Assembly (NCBI GenBank): GCA_029747585.1
Contig: JAPEVF010000471.1
Coordinates: 1 to 35,779 of the forward strand
Direction of reading: 5' to 3'
DNA length: 35,779 nt
Origin: Pleurotus djamor
Taxonomy: Eukaryota; Basidiomycota; Agaricomycetes; Agaricales; Pleurotaceae
Shown: positions 1-10,841 of the stretch, piece after piece
How positions within the stretch are numbered: position 1 is the first letter of the stretch
Layout of the letters: the number at the start of each line of letters is the position of its first letter
Program-made: the position numbers and the translations under genes
The notes under the pieces: model-generated
Database searches by the model: none
Told to the model about the DNA's origin: nothing
The model's input: only the letters and a program-made list of their open reading frames with translations

Positions 1-2448
1 GGACGAGGGCGCAGACGACGAGGAGCAGGTGGTCGGCGGCATGCTTGATACTAACGTGCACCACCGCTATGGTTATCAAATGTGCGTACATTTGTTGAGG
101 TTGGAGTACCAGACTGACAGCGGCGGTTATCTAGTCGGCCAACCTCGCCTACGTCTCCATTGCCCTACCTTCGATATCTCGGGATCTGTCAATACCCATT
201 GGTGAACTCCAATGGGTCATGTCTGCCTACGCCCTCACATCAGGCTGCTTCCTACTGATGATCGGTCGGATTGCCGATCTATATGGGAGGAAGCTCGTCT
301 TCATGGTGGGTATGGTCTGGACGATCGCGTTCACCATAGCATGTGGGTTTGCGCAGACGAAGATGGAGATGATCGTCTTGAGGGCAATTCAGGGAATTGG
401 CGCGGCTGCGACCATACCTGCTGCTGTCAGTACCTCTCCCCCAATTCTCCTCTTCTCTAAAGACCCGTCTGAATGAAGACCTTGTAATAGCTCGGAATTC
501 TAGCCCAGGCATTTCCACCATCCAAAGCCCGAGCCATCGCGTTTACAACCTTTTCGACGGGAAACCCTCTGGGTGGCGGGCTGGGAATGGTTCTGGGAGG
601 AGCGTTAACGGAGCTGTCAAGGTCCTTTCTCTCCCTTCTATCTACACAAGTACTTGACGTCTATTTTACAGTGCGACTTGGCGCTCCAGTTTCTTCGTTT
701 TTGCTGGGATAGCATCGTGTTGTCTCATCGGAGGCGTGTTCACCATCGATTCCGATATACCTTCTACTGAGAAGGGTGGAAGAGTGGATTGGATCGGCGC
801 TGCTCTCGTTACGACTGGGCTGACTCTGGTCACCTTCGTACTCAGTGAAGGGGAACTTGCCGAGGACAAATGGGCTACTCCGTGTACGTCTTACCTCCCT
901 TTGCGCTCTTCATGATCGTGGTTGCTTACTCGCCTTGCTAGATATCATTGTCCTGATGATCTTTGGTGTCATCTTCATGGTCGTTTTCTTCTTTTGGCAA
1001 GCCCGTCTTGAAAGGATCCAAGACGACCCAACCTATCCGCGATCATGGTTGACCCCGCCTCCGATCATGAAGGTCTCCCTTTGGACACGCGCAAAAGGCC
1101 GCATAGCAGCAGTTATGTGGATAGCCGCTTTGACGTTTTGTGTCTTCAGGTCATGGCAGTATTGGGTTCAGGTTCGTATCTTTCTTTCTTTCTTTTCAAC
1201 CATGCGGGCAACAGGTGTGCTGACCGTCTTGCCCTTCTAGCTGTATTATCAAGATTACCAACGGCTATCCCCAGTACAGACAATGGTCCGGGTTTTGCCT
1301 ATGTTCATCGCTGGTGTATTATGCAACTTCCTCGTTGCCCAGGTCGTCGGTCGAGTTCCCATCGTCTACATTGTCGGTACGAGCCAATTTCCCTTCTTAC
1401 TTCTCTCACTCCTTGATATGACGACTTTCGCGTTTATAGTTCTAGGAGCATCGGTGACCAGCACCGCCAGCCTCTTATTTGCGGTCATCAACCCAGCTAC
1501 TACTTACTGGGCTTTCGGCTTCCCGGCAGCCGTGTTCTCCGTCTGGGGAGCTGACTTTGTTTTTTCTTCCGGAACACTCTTCGTTGCTAAAACTGTTGCT
1601 CCGCATGAGCAGAGTTTGGCTGGAGCGCTGATGCAGACGATGACACAGGTCGGTGCTTCTCTGTTCCCTGTTTTCGGAAAGATGCTGATGACCGCGTGCG
1701 ATGCTAGCTGGGTACCACGCTAGGTGTTCCCGTTACCACGATCGTGTTCAACCGCGTCGTGGAACAAAAATCCCGAGCCATGAGATGGAGGTTGAATTCG
1801 ACTGGGAGTAACGCACCCCGGCCAGCGCTGTTGGAGGGTTACAAAGCAGCACAATGGTGTGCGTTTGGGTTCGGTGCGCTCGGTCAGTTTTAATCACAGG
1901 ATGTGTTGTCTTTGATGATGTTGAAGATGCTGATGATTTTTATTTTTATAGCGGTGTTGCTGGCCTTGATATCACTTCCCGGCGTGGGGATTGTTGGACA
2001 TCGAGCAGCTCCACAGCCTGCACCTGCCCAATCTGATCCCAACAATTCCGAGAAGGAGAAGAAGAGTGACCTTGTTAGTTCGGACCCATCAGATGAACGT
2101 GTGTATGATGACAAGGGCATCCAAGTCTCCGTCGCTTGGGATGTGGAATCAGGATACGGCGTCGTGACGACTGGTAACACCAGTTCGAAGGCCCTCATGG
2201 TTGACCTCGATGGTCCGCCAAAGCTCAAACTCTCAGAGGACGTTGTTCCTCCCTATGGCCGTGAAATTACCCGGCTGGTGGATTTTGGCGAGCAAAATGG
2301 GAGCCGAGTTGTTTCTGTGATTCTGATGCCTACTGGGGAAGATGGTGGCCGTGATGATGGGAGTGAAGCGTCGAGTTTGCATGGGGTGGACTCGGATCTA
2401 GGAGGGCATGTTACAGATGGCTCTTCGCGTCCTCCGTTGGCTGTTTAA
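1..2448 (+). CDS. MFS drug:H+ antiporter, DHA2-like (5' end outside window)
   Basis: Major facilitator superfamily transporter, probably a plasma-membrane drug/proton antiporter; substrate unknown. Proposed exons: 1-71 (tentative), 135-425, 491-621, 672-883, 942-1171, 1241-1376, 1440-1648, 1708-1882 and 1952-2448. All introns are 50-69 bp and the phases agree. Seen in the translation: a TM1 segment with SIALPSI, then LQWVMSAYALTSGC, MFS motif A as GRIADLYGRK, LRAIQGIGAA in TM4, and a motif-C-like GNPLGGGLGMVLGG. TM segments then continue to about TM14 (ALAVLLALISLPGVGIV), which fits the 14-TM DHA2 class. Without the intron at 1883-1951 the protein would seem to stop at 1893; with it the last helix is completed. 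A hydrophilic tail of roughly 145 residues follows the last helix and is unusually long. The first exon pairs a weak donor (GTTATC at 72) with the acceptor TAG at 132-134, so it is less certain. The start codon lies upstream of the window. Confidence 0.88.
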
Positions 2449-2866
2449 TGCTCGTTAATTGTGCTCAACTTGAACTCAAATTGTGGACCATGGACATTTC
2501 CCTCTGTACTTCTCTACTTCAGTGCCTCCTACTCTCTTTTTACTTGGACTTACAAAGTTAATTTCTGTCGTAGCATGTACATGATTTCCATAATTTGCAC
2601 AGTCGGCCAACAAGAGGTTGATAATTCAGTTCCAAGTGTCGGCAAAGATGAAACATAGATGGGCGTCGGCGCTCCATGAGTAATCTAGATGACCCTCAGC
2701 GCTTGTTACCAGGTTCTAGTGTACGTGAGTGAGCCGGCGCGCAGCTTGGGCCTTTTATTAGTTTTACTCACTGGTCTTTACTCCCGCGTTTACCACAGCC
2801 CCGACGANCTCTCCTCCTCGTTCCCTTCGACAGTACGCGCTTCAGATCGCGTCCTTTTAGCTACAG
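2449..2866. other. Intergenic, MFS gene to HtrL-like gene
   Basis: This 418-bp stretch holds the presumed 3' UTR of the MFS gene and the promoter of the following gene. It has one ambiguous base at 2808. I see no conserved coding frame, repeat or clear TATA box. Confidence 0.5.
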
Positions 2867-4319
2867 ATGCTGCAAATGCGCCGCCTGGTCATCACCTCAT
2901 GGGTGACGCTTGGCGTATTTGTCATACTGTGCCTTTTTTATTACCAGCGACACGCTGGCACGTCTTCAACCCAAGCTGCTCTATCCTTGACCCCGACCTT
3001 TTCTACACCAAATGTGTCTGAACCACACAACCATGACCCGATAAAACCAACAGAACCGCCCAAGGTTCTCATCGTAACCGCGTTTTTCCCTCTCACCAAA
3101 TCCAAACATTCCCTGGCCGACTACAAATCATGGCTATCTTCTTTCCTCCTCCAAATACGGACTCCAATATACTTTTACGCCCCACCAAACCTCGGAATAG
3201 ATTCGCTCGTCAAGTCACTACGCACGAAAACGACATTTCCTATCTACATCAACACGACGTTTGAGCAAGCCTTCGATATCCCACCCTTGTCAGGCGATGG
3301 GATGAGAGCAACGTATGAAGAGATGCATTCGAAGGATCGAGAAGCATTCCGCCATACACCAGAGCTCTACTCGATATGGAATGCCAAACCGTACTTCCTG
3401 GATGAAGCTGTCAACCATGTCGATCAGACTGCGCTCGCTGTCCCGGGAGGGTTTGATTATGCTTTTTGGGTCGACGCGGGATCATTCCGAGGGGATCACT
3501 TCTACTCTGACTGGCCGAACGCCGCACGTGTTGACCAGGTTTTCGAGGAGGGGAGTAAGCATGGGGGTGGTCAAACTGGTGCCGTCAAGAAGGAAGACTT
3601 CATTTTCTTCCCGCTCGCTAGTGTTCCTTCGAGGGGGTGGAAGTGGTGGAGGGAGAGTGACGGGCCTGTGGACTTTGATTTCAGTGAAGGTGCGTTTTCT
3701 TAGTTGGTCAACCCGTTTCCCCAACTGATCAGTGCCTTGGCCTCTTGTTTGTGTAGGGTCATTTTTCGGTGGTACGCCTTCTGCCATATCATGGTACCGG
3801 TCAACTTTCTACGAGCAACACGACAAATACCTCTCGGACGGCCATTTTGTAGGGAAAGACCAAACCCTCATCAATGCCATCATGTTCCTCCATCCAGAGC
3901 GCTTCATCAGCGTTTGGTCAGAGCAACCCGTCACAGAAACACTCCCTTCTCCCCCCAAAGCGGAAGACGACATACCTGCGCTAAACCCCCCTGCAACTCA
4001 TATGTTCGTACCCCCGCAATCCGCCTTGCCAACCTACTGTGGCTCGCAGTGGTATTACTACGAATTCTTCCTTGCATCTTTCTATGAACGGTCACAGACT
4101 CTGCGTATGTGGAGTGTCCTTAGGGATGCCGAGATCGACAGGAAGTGGTGGTGGCAAAGGGGATTCTCGTTACCCTGGAGAGTCCTGGGCGTTCATCGCA
4201 GCACTCCCCTATGGGAGAGAGGCGTGGATGAGAGTGTCTGTCCGCTGAGGGAAACAGTCAGTGTTGAGGGGGTCTTGAAAGCGCAGTTTGGCCCCGGCTG
4301 GCATCCACGGACACTTTAA
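2867..4319 (+). CDS. HtrL/YibB-like putative glycosyltransferase, type II membrane protein
   Basis: Two exons, 2867-3689 and 3757-4319, with a 67-bp intron (donor GTGCGT, acceptor TGTAG), giving about 461 aa. ATG at 2867 is the first start; the next in-frame ATG, at 2876, is equally possible. Residues about 7-26 form a hydrophobic signal anchor after Arg-Arg, followed by a Ser/Thr/Pro-rich stem, the layout of a Golgi type II enzyme. The luminal part carries the pattern of the HtrL/YibB family: VTAFFPL plus KSKHSLADYKSWL near the start, YSIWNAKPYFLDEA, then YAFWVDAGSFR with an acidic residue after Trp, then SFFGGTP and VGKDQTLINAIMF. HtrL/YibB proteins are considered glycosyltransferase-like, but donor and acceptor are not known from the sequence. 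Trp- and Cys-containing C-terminal residues (STYCGSQW-like and WWWQRG regions) look structural. Family assignment rests on remembered motif layout, not a search. Confidence 0.7.
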
Positions 4320-5193
4320 GTACTTTTTTGTCCTTGTTTCATCGGCCCTCCCTCATACACCGACATCACCATCGCCTTAATGTGCATAATAAACCAACTT
4401 GTATTGGTATCCATAGTAGACTTACGTTATTTAGACTATTCACGACCTTTTCTTTAACGCTATCATTGACCCANCCCCCCTTGCCTTGCTGTGGTCTCTC
4501 CAGCCCTGCTCCAGCCCAACCGCCTCTTGACTGCCACCGGCTGGAACGACGCTTGTGCAGTCCCGCCCCTCAGACTCGGACTTTTCGGGTTGAGTCACTT
4601 TGCCACTCTTTCCCGACTAGTCCCTGACACTGCTCCTTCAACTCAACAAAGTCGACACCTTCGCACAGATCAAGGTATGCACATGATCTCAATCTGGGAA
4701 GAAACGTTTTCTGACTTGTGGTACGCTAGATTGAGACTACAAATCCCACACCGCAGGTTATGCCTCCTCTCCGGTCACCATGTCGTCCTTGACCGAGGTG
4801 ATGGTTCCCATCCATCTCTTCCCATTGCTTTGGTCGCCTAGAATTCTCCGAACACTCTCTTTCATCGATCATGCCATGCCGGATAGAGACGCCTGTCTAG
4901 ATGACTACTTCTCTTAATTAAAGCTCTACGGTCGTCCACGGCCTCGTCAACGAAGGATGCCTACGCTATACATCCTTGAACGAGTTCACCACCCACGGGC
5001 AACAGATGCTCTCCGTCAACCGCGGCATTCCCAGTCCTTGGTCTAAGAATGCAGAGCTATCTGATTGCCCTGGGCTGATATCTGTGGGCGCAGTGATTTA
5101 CGACCTCATGCCCTCAGACTTCGCTGGATCAATGAAAAACATATAAGGTGAGAGAGATCTACGAGCTAGCTACAAAACAGAATCACTGAGCTT
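4320..5193. other. Gene-free interval with possible degraded coding fragments
   Basis: This 874-bp interval separates the HtrL-like gene from the first multi-TM gene. It has an N at 4474 next to a C run. Two short open frames look more protein-like than random: 4779-4916 (starts MSSLTEVM, ends CLDDYFS) and 4922-5146 (contains VVHGLVNEGCLRYTSL, no ATG at its start). A possible donor GTATGC at 4675 and acceptor GCTAG near 4730 could join pieces, but I could not build one continuous frame or recognise a family. A decayed gene is possible. The last part must hold the promoter of the next gene. Confidence 0.35.
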
Positions 5194-6500
5194 ATGGCCC
5201 CAACGTATAGAGACAAGCTCGCGTTAGAGGAGTCTATCAACACGGCTGGTTACTTGGGAGCGATCACCTACGGTCAGTACTGTCTTTCTGATATTGACAC
5301 TAAGTTCTTGATCAGCTGAACGAACTCATATCAGGCCTTCACATTGCCGTCTATGCCGCCGCTTCCTACTTTATTCTCAAAAGCCGTAAACCGAATCGCT
5401 ATCGCACTCAAATCTTCAACACTTTGGTCTTCGCACTAGGGACTATCCATATTGCTACGACGATCAACTTCGACCAGCATGCTTGGATATACGAACGAAA
5501 GTACGAAGGAGGGCCGTATGGCTTCCTTCTTCACGAACAATCACGTCCTGTTACCCTTCTCGGACTGGTAGCGGCCAGCTTGGCTGATTTCGTGTTGGAT
5601 GGTTTCTTGGTGGGTTGTTTGCTCCCTGTGTGACCAATCCATCTCAGCTGATACGTTGCCTCAGTTGTGGAGGACATGGGTTGTGTGGAATAACGTATAC
5701 ATCTTGATCTTACCTGGACTTCTTTACATTGGAACAATCGGTGAGTCTTTTGGTATCATAGCACTCACCCTTTCTGATTCCCCCTTCAGTTCTTACGACC
5801 GCGAATATCGTTGAATCAGCCCATCCATATGAAGGAACCTGGGGTCCAAACCTGGGATTGGCCTGCTGGTCAATGTCAATGACATTGAACATGCTCCTCG
5901 CGTTCCTGCTCATCGTGCGTCTCCTGTGGCATCGCCGAAAGCTCATCGCGCTCGGGATAAATGGGACGATGAAGTCATACACCAGTGTCATTACCATGGT
6001 CATTGAGTCCTCGCTGCTAAGCGGTGTCGTTTGTGGGATCTTCATTATCCTGTATGCACGACAGACCGCCGCGGAAAATCTACTTTTACCAATGATCGTC
6101 CAAATTACTGTGAGTCGTTCTGTGTTCGTGGTCTTTTATGGGCTGGGTATCTGACCAGCGACTTCGATAGTGCGTCGCACCTCAGCTGGTCTTGATGCAG
6201 GTTTACCGAGGGAGAGCTTGGTCACGGACTACGGTCAATGATGCCCAAACTCGCATAAGCGCACTGAAGTTCAACAACGCGCCGGTCAACCGCAGACGAG
6301 CCTCCTCCCTTGTCAGTGATATCTCTCAACTTGAGGCGACTGAGACTCGGGAAGTGAGGAATCATGCGCATGCTACCATCTTATCCCAGTCACGTCCGGT
6401 CAGTCGCGGTCCTCTTGGAGAAAGGGTCTCGAGCAACGAGACCGTCGTTTCTCCGGCTGGAGGTAGCGATGCCTCTTTGAGCGGACCCCGCGTCTCCTAG
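5194..6500 (+). CDS. Multi-TM integral membrane protein, Agaricomycete-type family (copy 1)
   Basis: Five exons: 5194-5272, 5335-5609, 5665-5740, 5790-6109 and 6171-6500; 359 aa. Splice sites were fixed by alignment with two paralogues in this window, and the phases match. The protein has about seven hydrophobic segments: one after NTAGYLGAITYG, one around NTLVFALGTIHIAT, one around LLGLVAASLADFVLDGF, then WRTWVVWNNVYILILPGLLYIG, LACWSMSMTLNMLLAFLLIVRLLW, TMVIESSLLSGVVCGIFIILYA and LLPMIVQITCVAPQLVLMQVYRGRAW. A hydrophilic Ser/Arg-rich cytosolic tail of about 90 residues ends the protein, longer than in the paralogues. This layout (W-R-x-Y/W-V-V-W, I-E-S, then a final helix ending V-Y-R-G-R) is common in large multi-TM families of mushroom genomes with no known function. 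A receptor-like role is speculation. It is in tandem with copy 2, 698 bp downstream. Confidence 0.85.
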
Positions 6501-7197
6501 CAATACTCCTGTCTCCCATCCCCTGTTCACTAGCACTCCTCAGACATTCTCCTTATGTTTTTCGCTTTAAAACTCGATTACCTCACCAAGTCAATACTTT
6601 GCGCATGCTCATCGGCGTGTCCTGTTTCAGACTAATTTCGGGCACCTTCCTCGCCCAAAAGGTGCATATCCAGCGATTGCTTCTCACACCAACACAACGA
6701 TGCCAGTGATCATCATCCCATCATCATAAGGTGATGCACCATACTCTTACTATCGAATACTTCACCGTGAAATACACACGGCCCTTCCGCCTAGTCATTC
6801 GTCGGTGGGAATACCGAATCTTTTACCGTCTTTCCACTGTCCAGGAGCTTTCAAGGATGCGAAGTATGGCATTGATCTACCCTTGTCAGAGCTTCTCTGC
6901 GGTGATGAATGGTGTCACATACGGTATGTTTGTTTAAGTGCTCTCTGACTTGCTATGCCCTCATCTTACGCCGGTGTGAGCCTGTTTTCCGGCCTACGGT
7001 GCCTGTATTCCCGTGCAAAATGTTGAAACCTTCCCAGCTAATCGACACAATCAACTTCTGATCCTACATCTACGGATACTCGTTATGTGTTAAAAAGCCT
7101 CTCGTGCCGCATCGCTCTCGAAGTCACGTAAAGCCCTCGGGTTGACTTGGCTCTTTGACATACTCTACATTCCAGATATCATACGAAAATCCTTCCA
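6501..7197. other. Intergenic between tandem multi-TM paralogues
   Basis: About 700 bp between copies 1 and 2. A 68-codon open frame at 6731-6937 has no recognisable family and no paralogous support, so I do not call it. A TATA-like GTTAAAAAGCC near 7088-7098 lies about 100 bp before the ATG at 7198 and may be the core promoter of copy 2. Confidence 0.4.
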
Positions 7198-8444
7198 ATG
7201 GCTCCTCTGACGAACGCTACTGAGGAATCATCGAGTCAACTGTGGTCTGAACGGGCTGTGAATACTGCGGGATACGTTGGAGCTATCGCCTATGGTACGT
7301 TTAGTATGTCACTCGATGAGCCCGCCTCACTGTCACTCCCTTGTCACCAGGCTTGCACGTAGCTATATACTCAATCGCTTCGTACTACATATATACCAGC
7401 AGACGAAGCCGCCATCGCTGGCGCCAACAAGTATTCAATGCGTTTATATTTGCCCTCGGAACGATCAGGATCGCCACAGTTATTTGGATCGATCAAGAGG
7501 CCTGGGTTATTCAGAAAAACTACCCCGGAGGGCCTGCAGCGTACCTGAAGCACGCCCAACTTGGTCCCGTCGCTATATTTGGGCTGTGCTGTGGTGCTTT
7601 CGCTGGCTTCACGCTTATGGGATTGATGGTACATCTTCAGGGAAAGTTCACTTGTCGAGCCGATCGCTAAATACACCTTCTTTACCTCTAGCTATGGCGA
7701 ACGTACGTTGTGTGGGATACCTGGATCATCCTCATCGTCCCAACCATTTTGTTCGTCTCCGCCATCGGTGAGCAATGAGTCACGTCACGGCTGATCTCCC
7801 TGCAACACGCACTGACATAACGTACGGCAGTCTTCACCTGCGCTGATATCGTTCATAGTATCCGCCCTCTACCAGGGCATTGGGGGCCCGATCTTGGTAT
7901 CGCCTGCTGGTCTATCACCGCAGCGACTGTAATCCTACTTACTGCCCTCATCGCCCTTCGTATCATATATCAGCGTCGTAAGATGCTGAGATCAGGCGTT
8001 ACCGACACTGGAGGTGACCTTATGGGTGTCGTTTCTATGCTTATCGAAAGCATGGCGCCTGCTGCCTTGATCTTCCTCGTATTCATCATACTTTATGCGA
8101 TGCAAGATGGTACGGATACCCTTCTACTTCCAGCCGTTGTTCAGGCAATGGTACGTCTGAAATATCCTGTTTGCTTCCCTTGTATTGGCCAATGTTCATA
8201 CCCTCATCCTTAGTGTATAAGCCAGCACCTCGTGCTGATCCAAGTCTACCGTGGACGGGTGTGGTCCACAAGACCCCCAATGAGCTCTGTGCATTTTGAC
8301 CACCATCATAGCTCAAGTGAGACGCCAATACCAGGAGAAGCTGATTCAAACAGAAGTATCAAACTTGAATCGGATCAAGCTCTCGGAAGTGATGCCGAAT
8401 CGCAGCGCACTCCCCAGAGTGAGGAAGTTGTAGAGAAATGCTGA
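7198..8444 (+). CDS. Multi-TM integral membrane protein, Agaricomycete-type family (copy 2)
   Basis: Five exons: 7198-7294, 7351-7628, 7692-7767, 7831-8150 and 8214-8444; 333 aa. Exon 3 (76 nt) and exon 4 (320 nt) have the same lengths as in copy 1; exons 1 and 2 (97 and 278 nt) match copy 3 exactly. The N terminus MAPLTNATEESS is followed by VNTAGYVGAIAYGLHVAIYSI (first TM), NAFIFALGTIRIATV, the LWRTYVVWDTWIILIVPTI helix, CADIVHSIRPLPGHWGPDLGIACWSIT, then GGDLMGVVSMLIESMAPAAL and a final helix before QVYRGRVW. The cytosolic tail is Ser/Glu-rich and ends EEVVEKC. Function is unknown; the fold resembles the seven-helix membrane families of basidiomycetes. Much closer to copy 3 at 33112 than to its tandem neighbour, so the tandem duplication is older than the dispersal of copy 3. 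Confidence 0.87.
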
Positions 8445-8647
8445 CTCGGAGTACCGTTGCGTCAGCATCGGGAGAGGTAGCGATATATGGTGGAGTATCC
8501 GCGCCGTCATCATTGAAAACGTTGTCCACTCTCCGTCACTCCTGTCTAGAGTACATTTAGTACGACGGAGCGATCATACCATATCATAATACTTATACGT
8601 GATTTGCTCTAAACAAGGGAGATATTCCCATAGAACGCAACGCGGTA

Positions 8648-9758
8648 CTACCCCTGAACGGAAAAGCGGCAATCCACGGTGAAGTTGTAGGTCTGGGATT
8701 GAGCGAGTGGCTACAGGATAAGCCGCATCAGACTATTGAGTTCATTTTAATCAAAGTGAAAGACGTACGTCGTTGGACGGAAATAAGTTGCTGCGTGCTA
8801 AAAATCTGCAATCTGAGAGGAAATCAGTCGGTGAGCTGAGAAACGTGGATAAGAAACTCACCGAACGTTACTTGTTCAAGGGTGGAAAATCTGAACATGG
8901 ATAATGAATTAAATGGGATGGGAAAGTTGGGAGAGAGCTTTTGTGGTGATGATGTTCAGAAAGGCGTTCGTTAGTTGAATACACGGAGAAACGATGGTAA
9001 TCCTCACCGGCGAGTCGAGATTGATTGACCACTGGATCCCAGAGGTACCATCAACGTTTCCCGATTGCGTTCCGTTCTGGACGGTGACGTCGTTTTGGTA
9101 CGCGGCCTGGAACGTGAAGGTTTCGTTTCCGTTATTTTTAAACATTTGCATATCTTGCTGGAACGAGATAGGGTCTGAAGGAGGAGGGAAATGCGTCGTT
9201 TAGTAAACCATTGCGACGACGCATGCGATAACACCGCTGTGAGGTACTCACATGTGGTATTGTTTAGATTCGGATCTTTTGTCCCACTACCTGATACAGG
9301 CAGCTGCAAAACCGGCTGCGAAGTGCTCTTGGGATTTTGCAACCACGTATTGTAGCGGAACTCCATGTAGGGAATGTTCTGGCAGACCACGGCCGAGCCG
9401 GAGTGAACGCATTGGCGACGAAGTTTTCATCGGGCGGGGCGTTGACTACGTAAACGAAAGCATCGATATACCATGTGAGAGTTTCAAAATTCCCCCATGC
9501 GCTGTCTTGAAGGTTACAGCCTGATACGATGGCGAATGATTGTCTGTGGGAGGTAATGGTGTTATGAGTGCTAGAGGACAGTAAAAATATGTGGAGTAAG
9601 AGACGCACGTTCGCCAATAGCTCGTTCCAGCTGGTGGTGTCAACTGGTTCGTATAAGTTCGCAGAATTNGGGGGGATCGCCTTGGCTTCTTCGACGTTGG
9701 CAACTTCTTCGTCTGCTGTAGGTGGTACGGTCTGGGTGGTCTCGAGGTTATCCGACAT
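8648..9758 (-). pseudogene. Decayed member of an unrecognised soluble protein family (copy A)
   Basis: Read on the minus strand from ATG at 9758 (an in-frame TTG lies upstream at 9782) to TAG at 8648-8650. Exon 1 is 9609-9758, with an acidic N terminus (MSDNLETTQTVPPTADEE) and no signal peptide; an N lies at 9669. Later exons contain, in order, LTWYIDAFVYVVNAPPDENF, MEFRYNTWLQNPKS, LPVSGSGTKDP, DMQMFKNNGNETFTF, GIQWSINLDSP, FSTLEQVTF and the C-terminal YNFTVDCRFSV. A second copy at 10842-11730 shares these blocks, so they are real protein sequence. The PPDENF block and the MEFRYNTW block are in different frames with no credible intron between. Compared with copy B about 22 bp are missing here, which breaks the frame; a sequencing error is the alternative. 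The protein looks beta-strand-rich with Asn-rich turns. I do not recognise the family and assign no function. Confidence 0.6.
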
Positions 9759-9795
9759 GGTAAGGTGTTGCTGATCTGACAAGGAGAGCAGATCG

Positions 9796-9804
9796 ATTAT
9801 ATAT
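9796..9804 (-). promoter_or_regulatory. TATA-like box of copy A gene
   Basis: Minus-strand ATATATAAT lies about 40 bp upstream of the ATG at 9758, a spacing compatible with a core promoter giving a short 5' UTR. Called from motif and spacing only. Confidence 0.4.
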
Positions 9805-10841
9805 CTCGAGTAGTTTGGTCAGGGTCGTGGGTGGCAGCAAGGTACTCGACGTCTAAATTGCGATGCTAAGGACGCTTGAGTAGGTGGAGGATTAAAACGG
9901 ACAAAAAGAGCGAAGCATGGCTAAGGGCAAGGAACGTCGGTGCAAATAAGGTGGGGGAAGGGAATCATGAGCTCGAGACAAAGTCGGTTACCCCCGAGAT
10001 TCGTGACGTTTGCATGTCAGAGTCCATGGTGGAGATTCTGTGATGCATAAGGCTGTCCAGCGGAGACCTGCTTCGACACCGATGAGATGAGTGCCACAGA
10101 GCCAAATAGATCGCTCCCTTTATTGACGATGATTCGGGGAGATAAGATAAAGGAACCCGCATGGCGTCAACGCATTGAACCCGGATCCTCAACGGACGAC
10201 TGCTGAGCATCGCTTGATATGCAAGCGTATGAGCACCCCGCAATACAATTTTCCATTTGACTCCACGCTACGAGAAATTCTTTTCGAGGGATGGGGGAAT
10301 GAATGCATTCCTGAAAATGGGATGCCACAGGTAGGAAATGGCCGACTCCATACGCGACAGGACAGTGTTACGGGGGCGTATTTACCGAGAGAAGCCAGGT
10401 CCGGTCATGCGAAGAAAAGCCTGAGTGTTCCAGCACCACGGAGAGAGCGTTGGAAAGTCGCTTCCGAGGTGTTGGCCAGAAAAGAAGCTAGGACGTGCGT
10501 TCCAAGGGACGTGTCAAGATGTTGACAAATGAAAGATTGTTTTAAGAGTTCAAGCTTTCAAGAAGCAGCTCTACGCGTTCCATAGGAGATACGCGGAGAG
10601 GAAAACGCTTGAAGTTGGAAAATGCCAAGGTGTGACGGAAATGGGAACTCAACAAGCGCCTTAGAGGTTTGCAGCCCCGTAGGAGTCTCCCTATTACTCC
10701 TATGTACAGCGCTATCAAAGAAAATCGTTGATGCTCCCTCTCTGTTACCAGCCCTGACCATTCATCTCGCTCAGAAAGTGTATATCAGGAGTATAAGTAG
10801 TATGAGGCCATGGATGAGCTTTCATAGAGGCATACAGCGCT
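9805..10841. other. Interval between the two decayed paralogues
   Basis: About 1 kb with no supportable gene. It contains a tandem GATA site (GATAAGATAA, 10141-10150), listed separately. The open frames here are short and have no paralogue or family resemblance. Confidence 0.4.
10141..10150 (+). promoter_or_regulatory. Tandem GATA-factor site
   Basis: GATAAGATAA contains two overlapping GATA motifs of the kind bound by fungal GATA-type zinc-finger regulators (nitrogen, iron or light regulators). It sits about 380 bp upstream of the copy A start. The same decamer occurs twice more, as an inverted pair, at 30382-30413. Binding is inferred. Confidence 0.3.

Noticed and set aside
1891..1893. Stop codon apparently ending the MFS gene before its last helix
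   Set aside because: It lies inside a 69-bp GT-AG intron whose removal restores the final TM helix and keeps phase.
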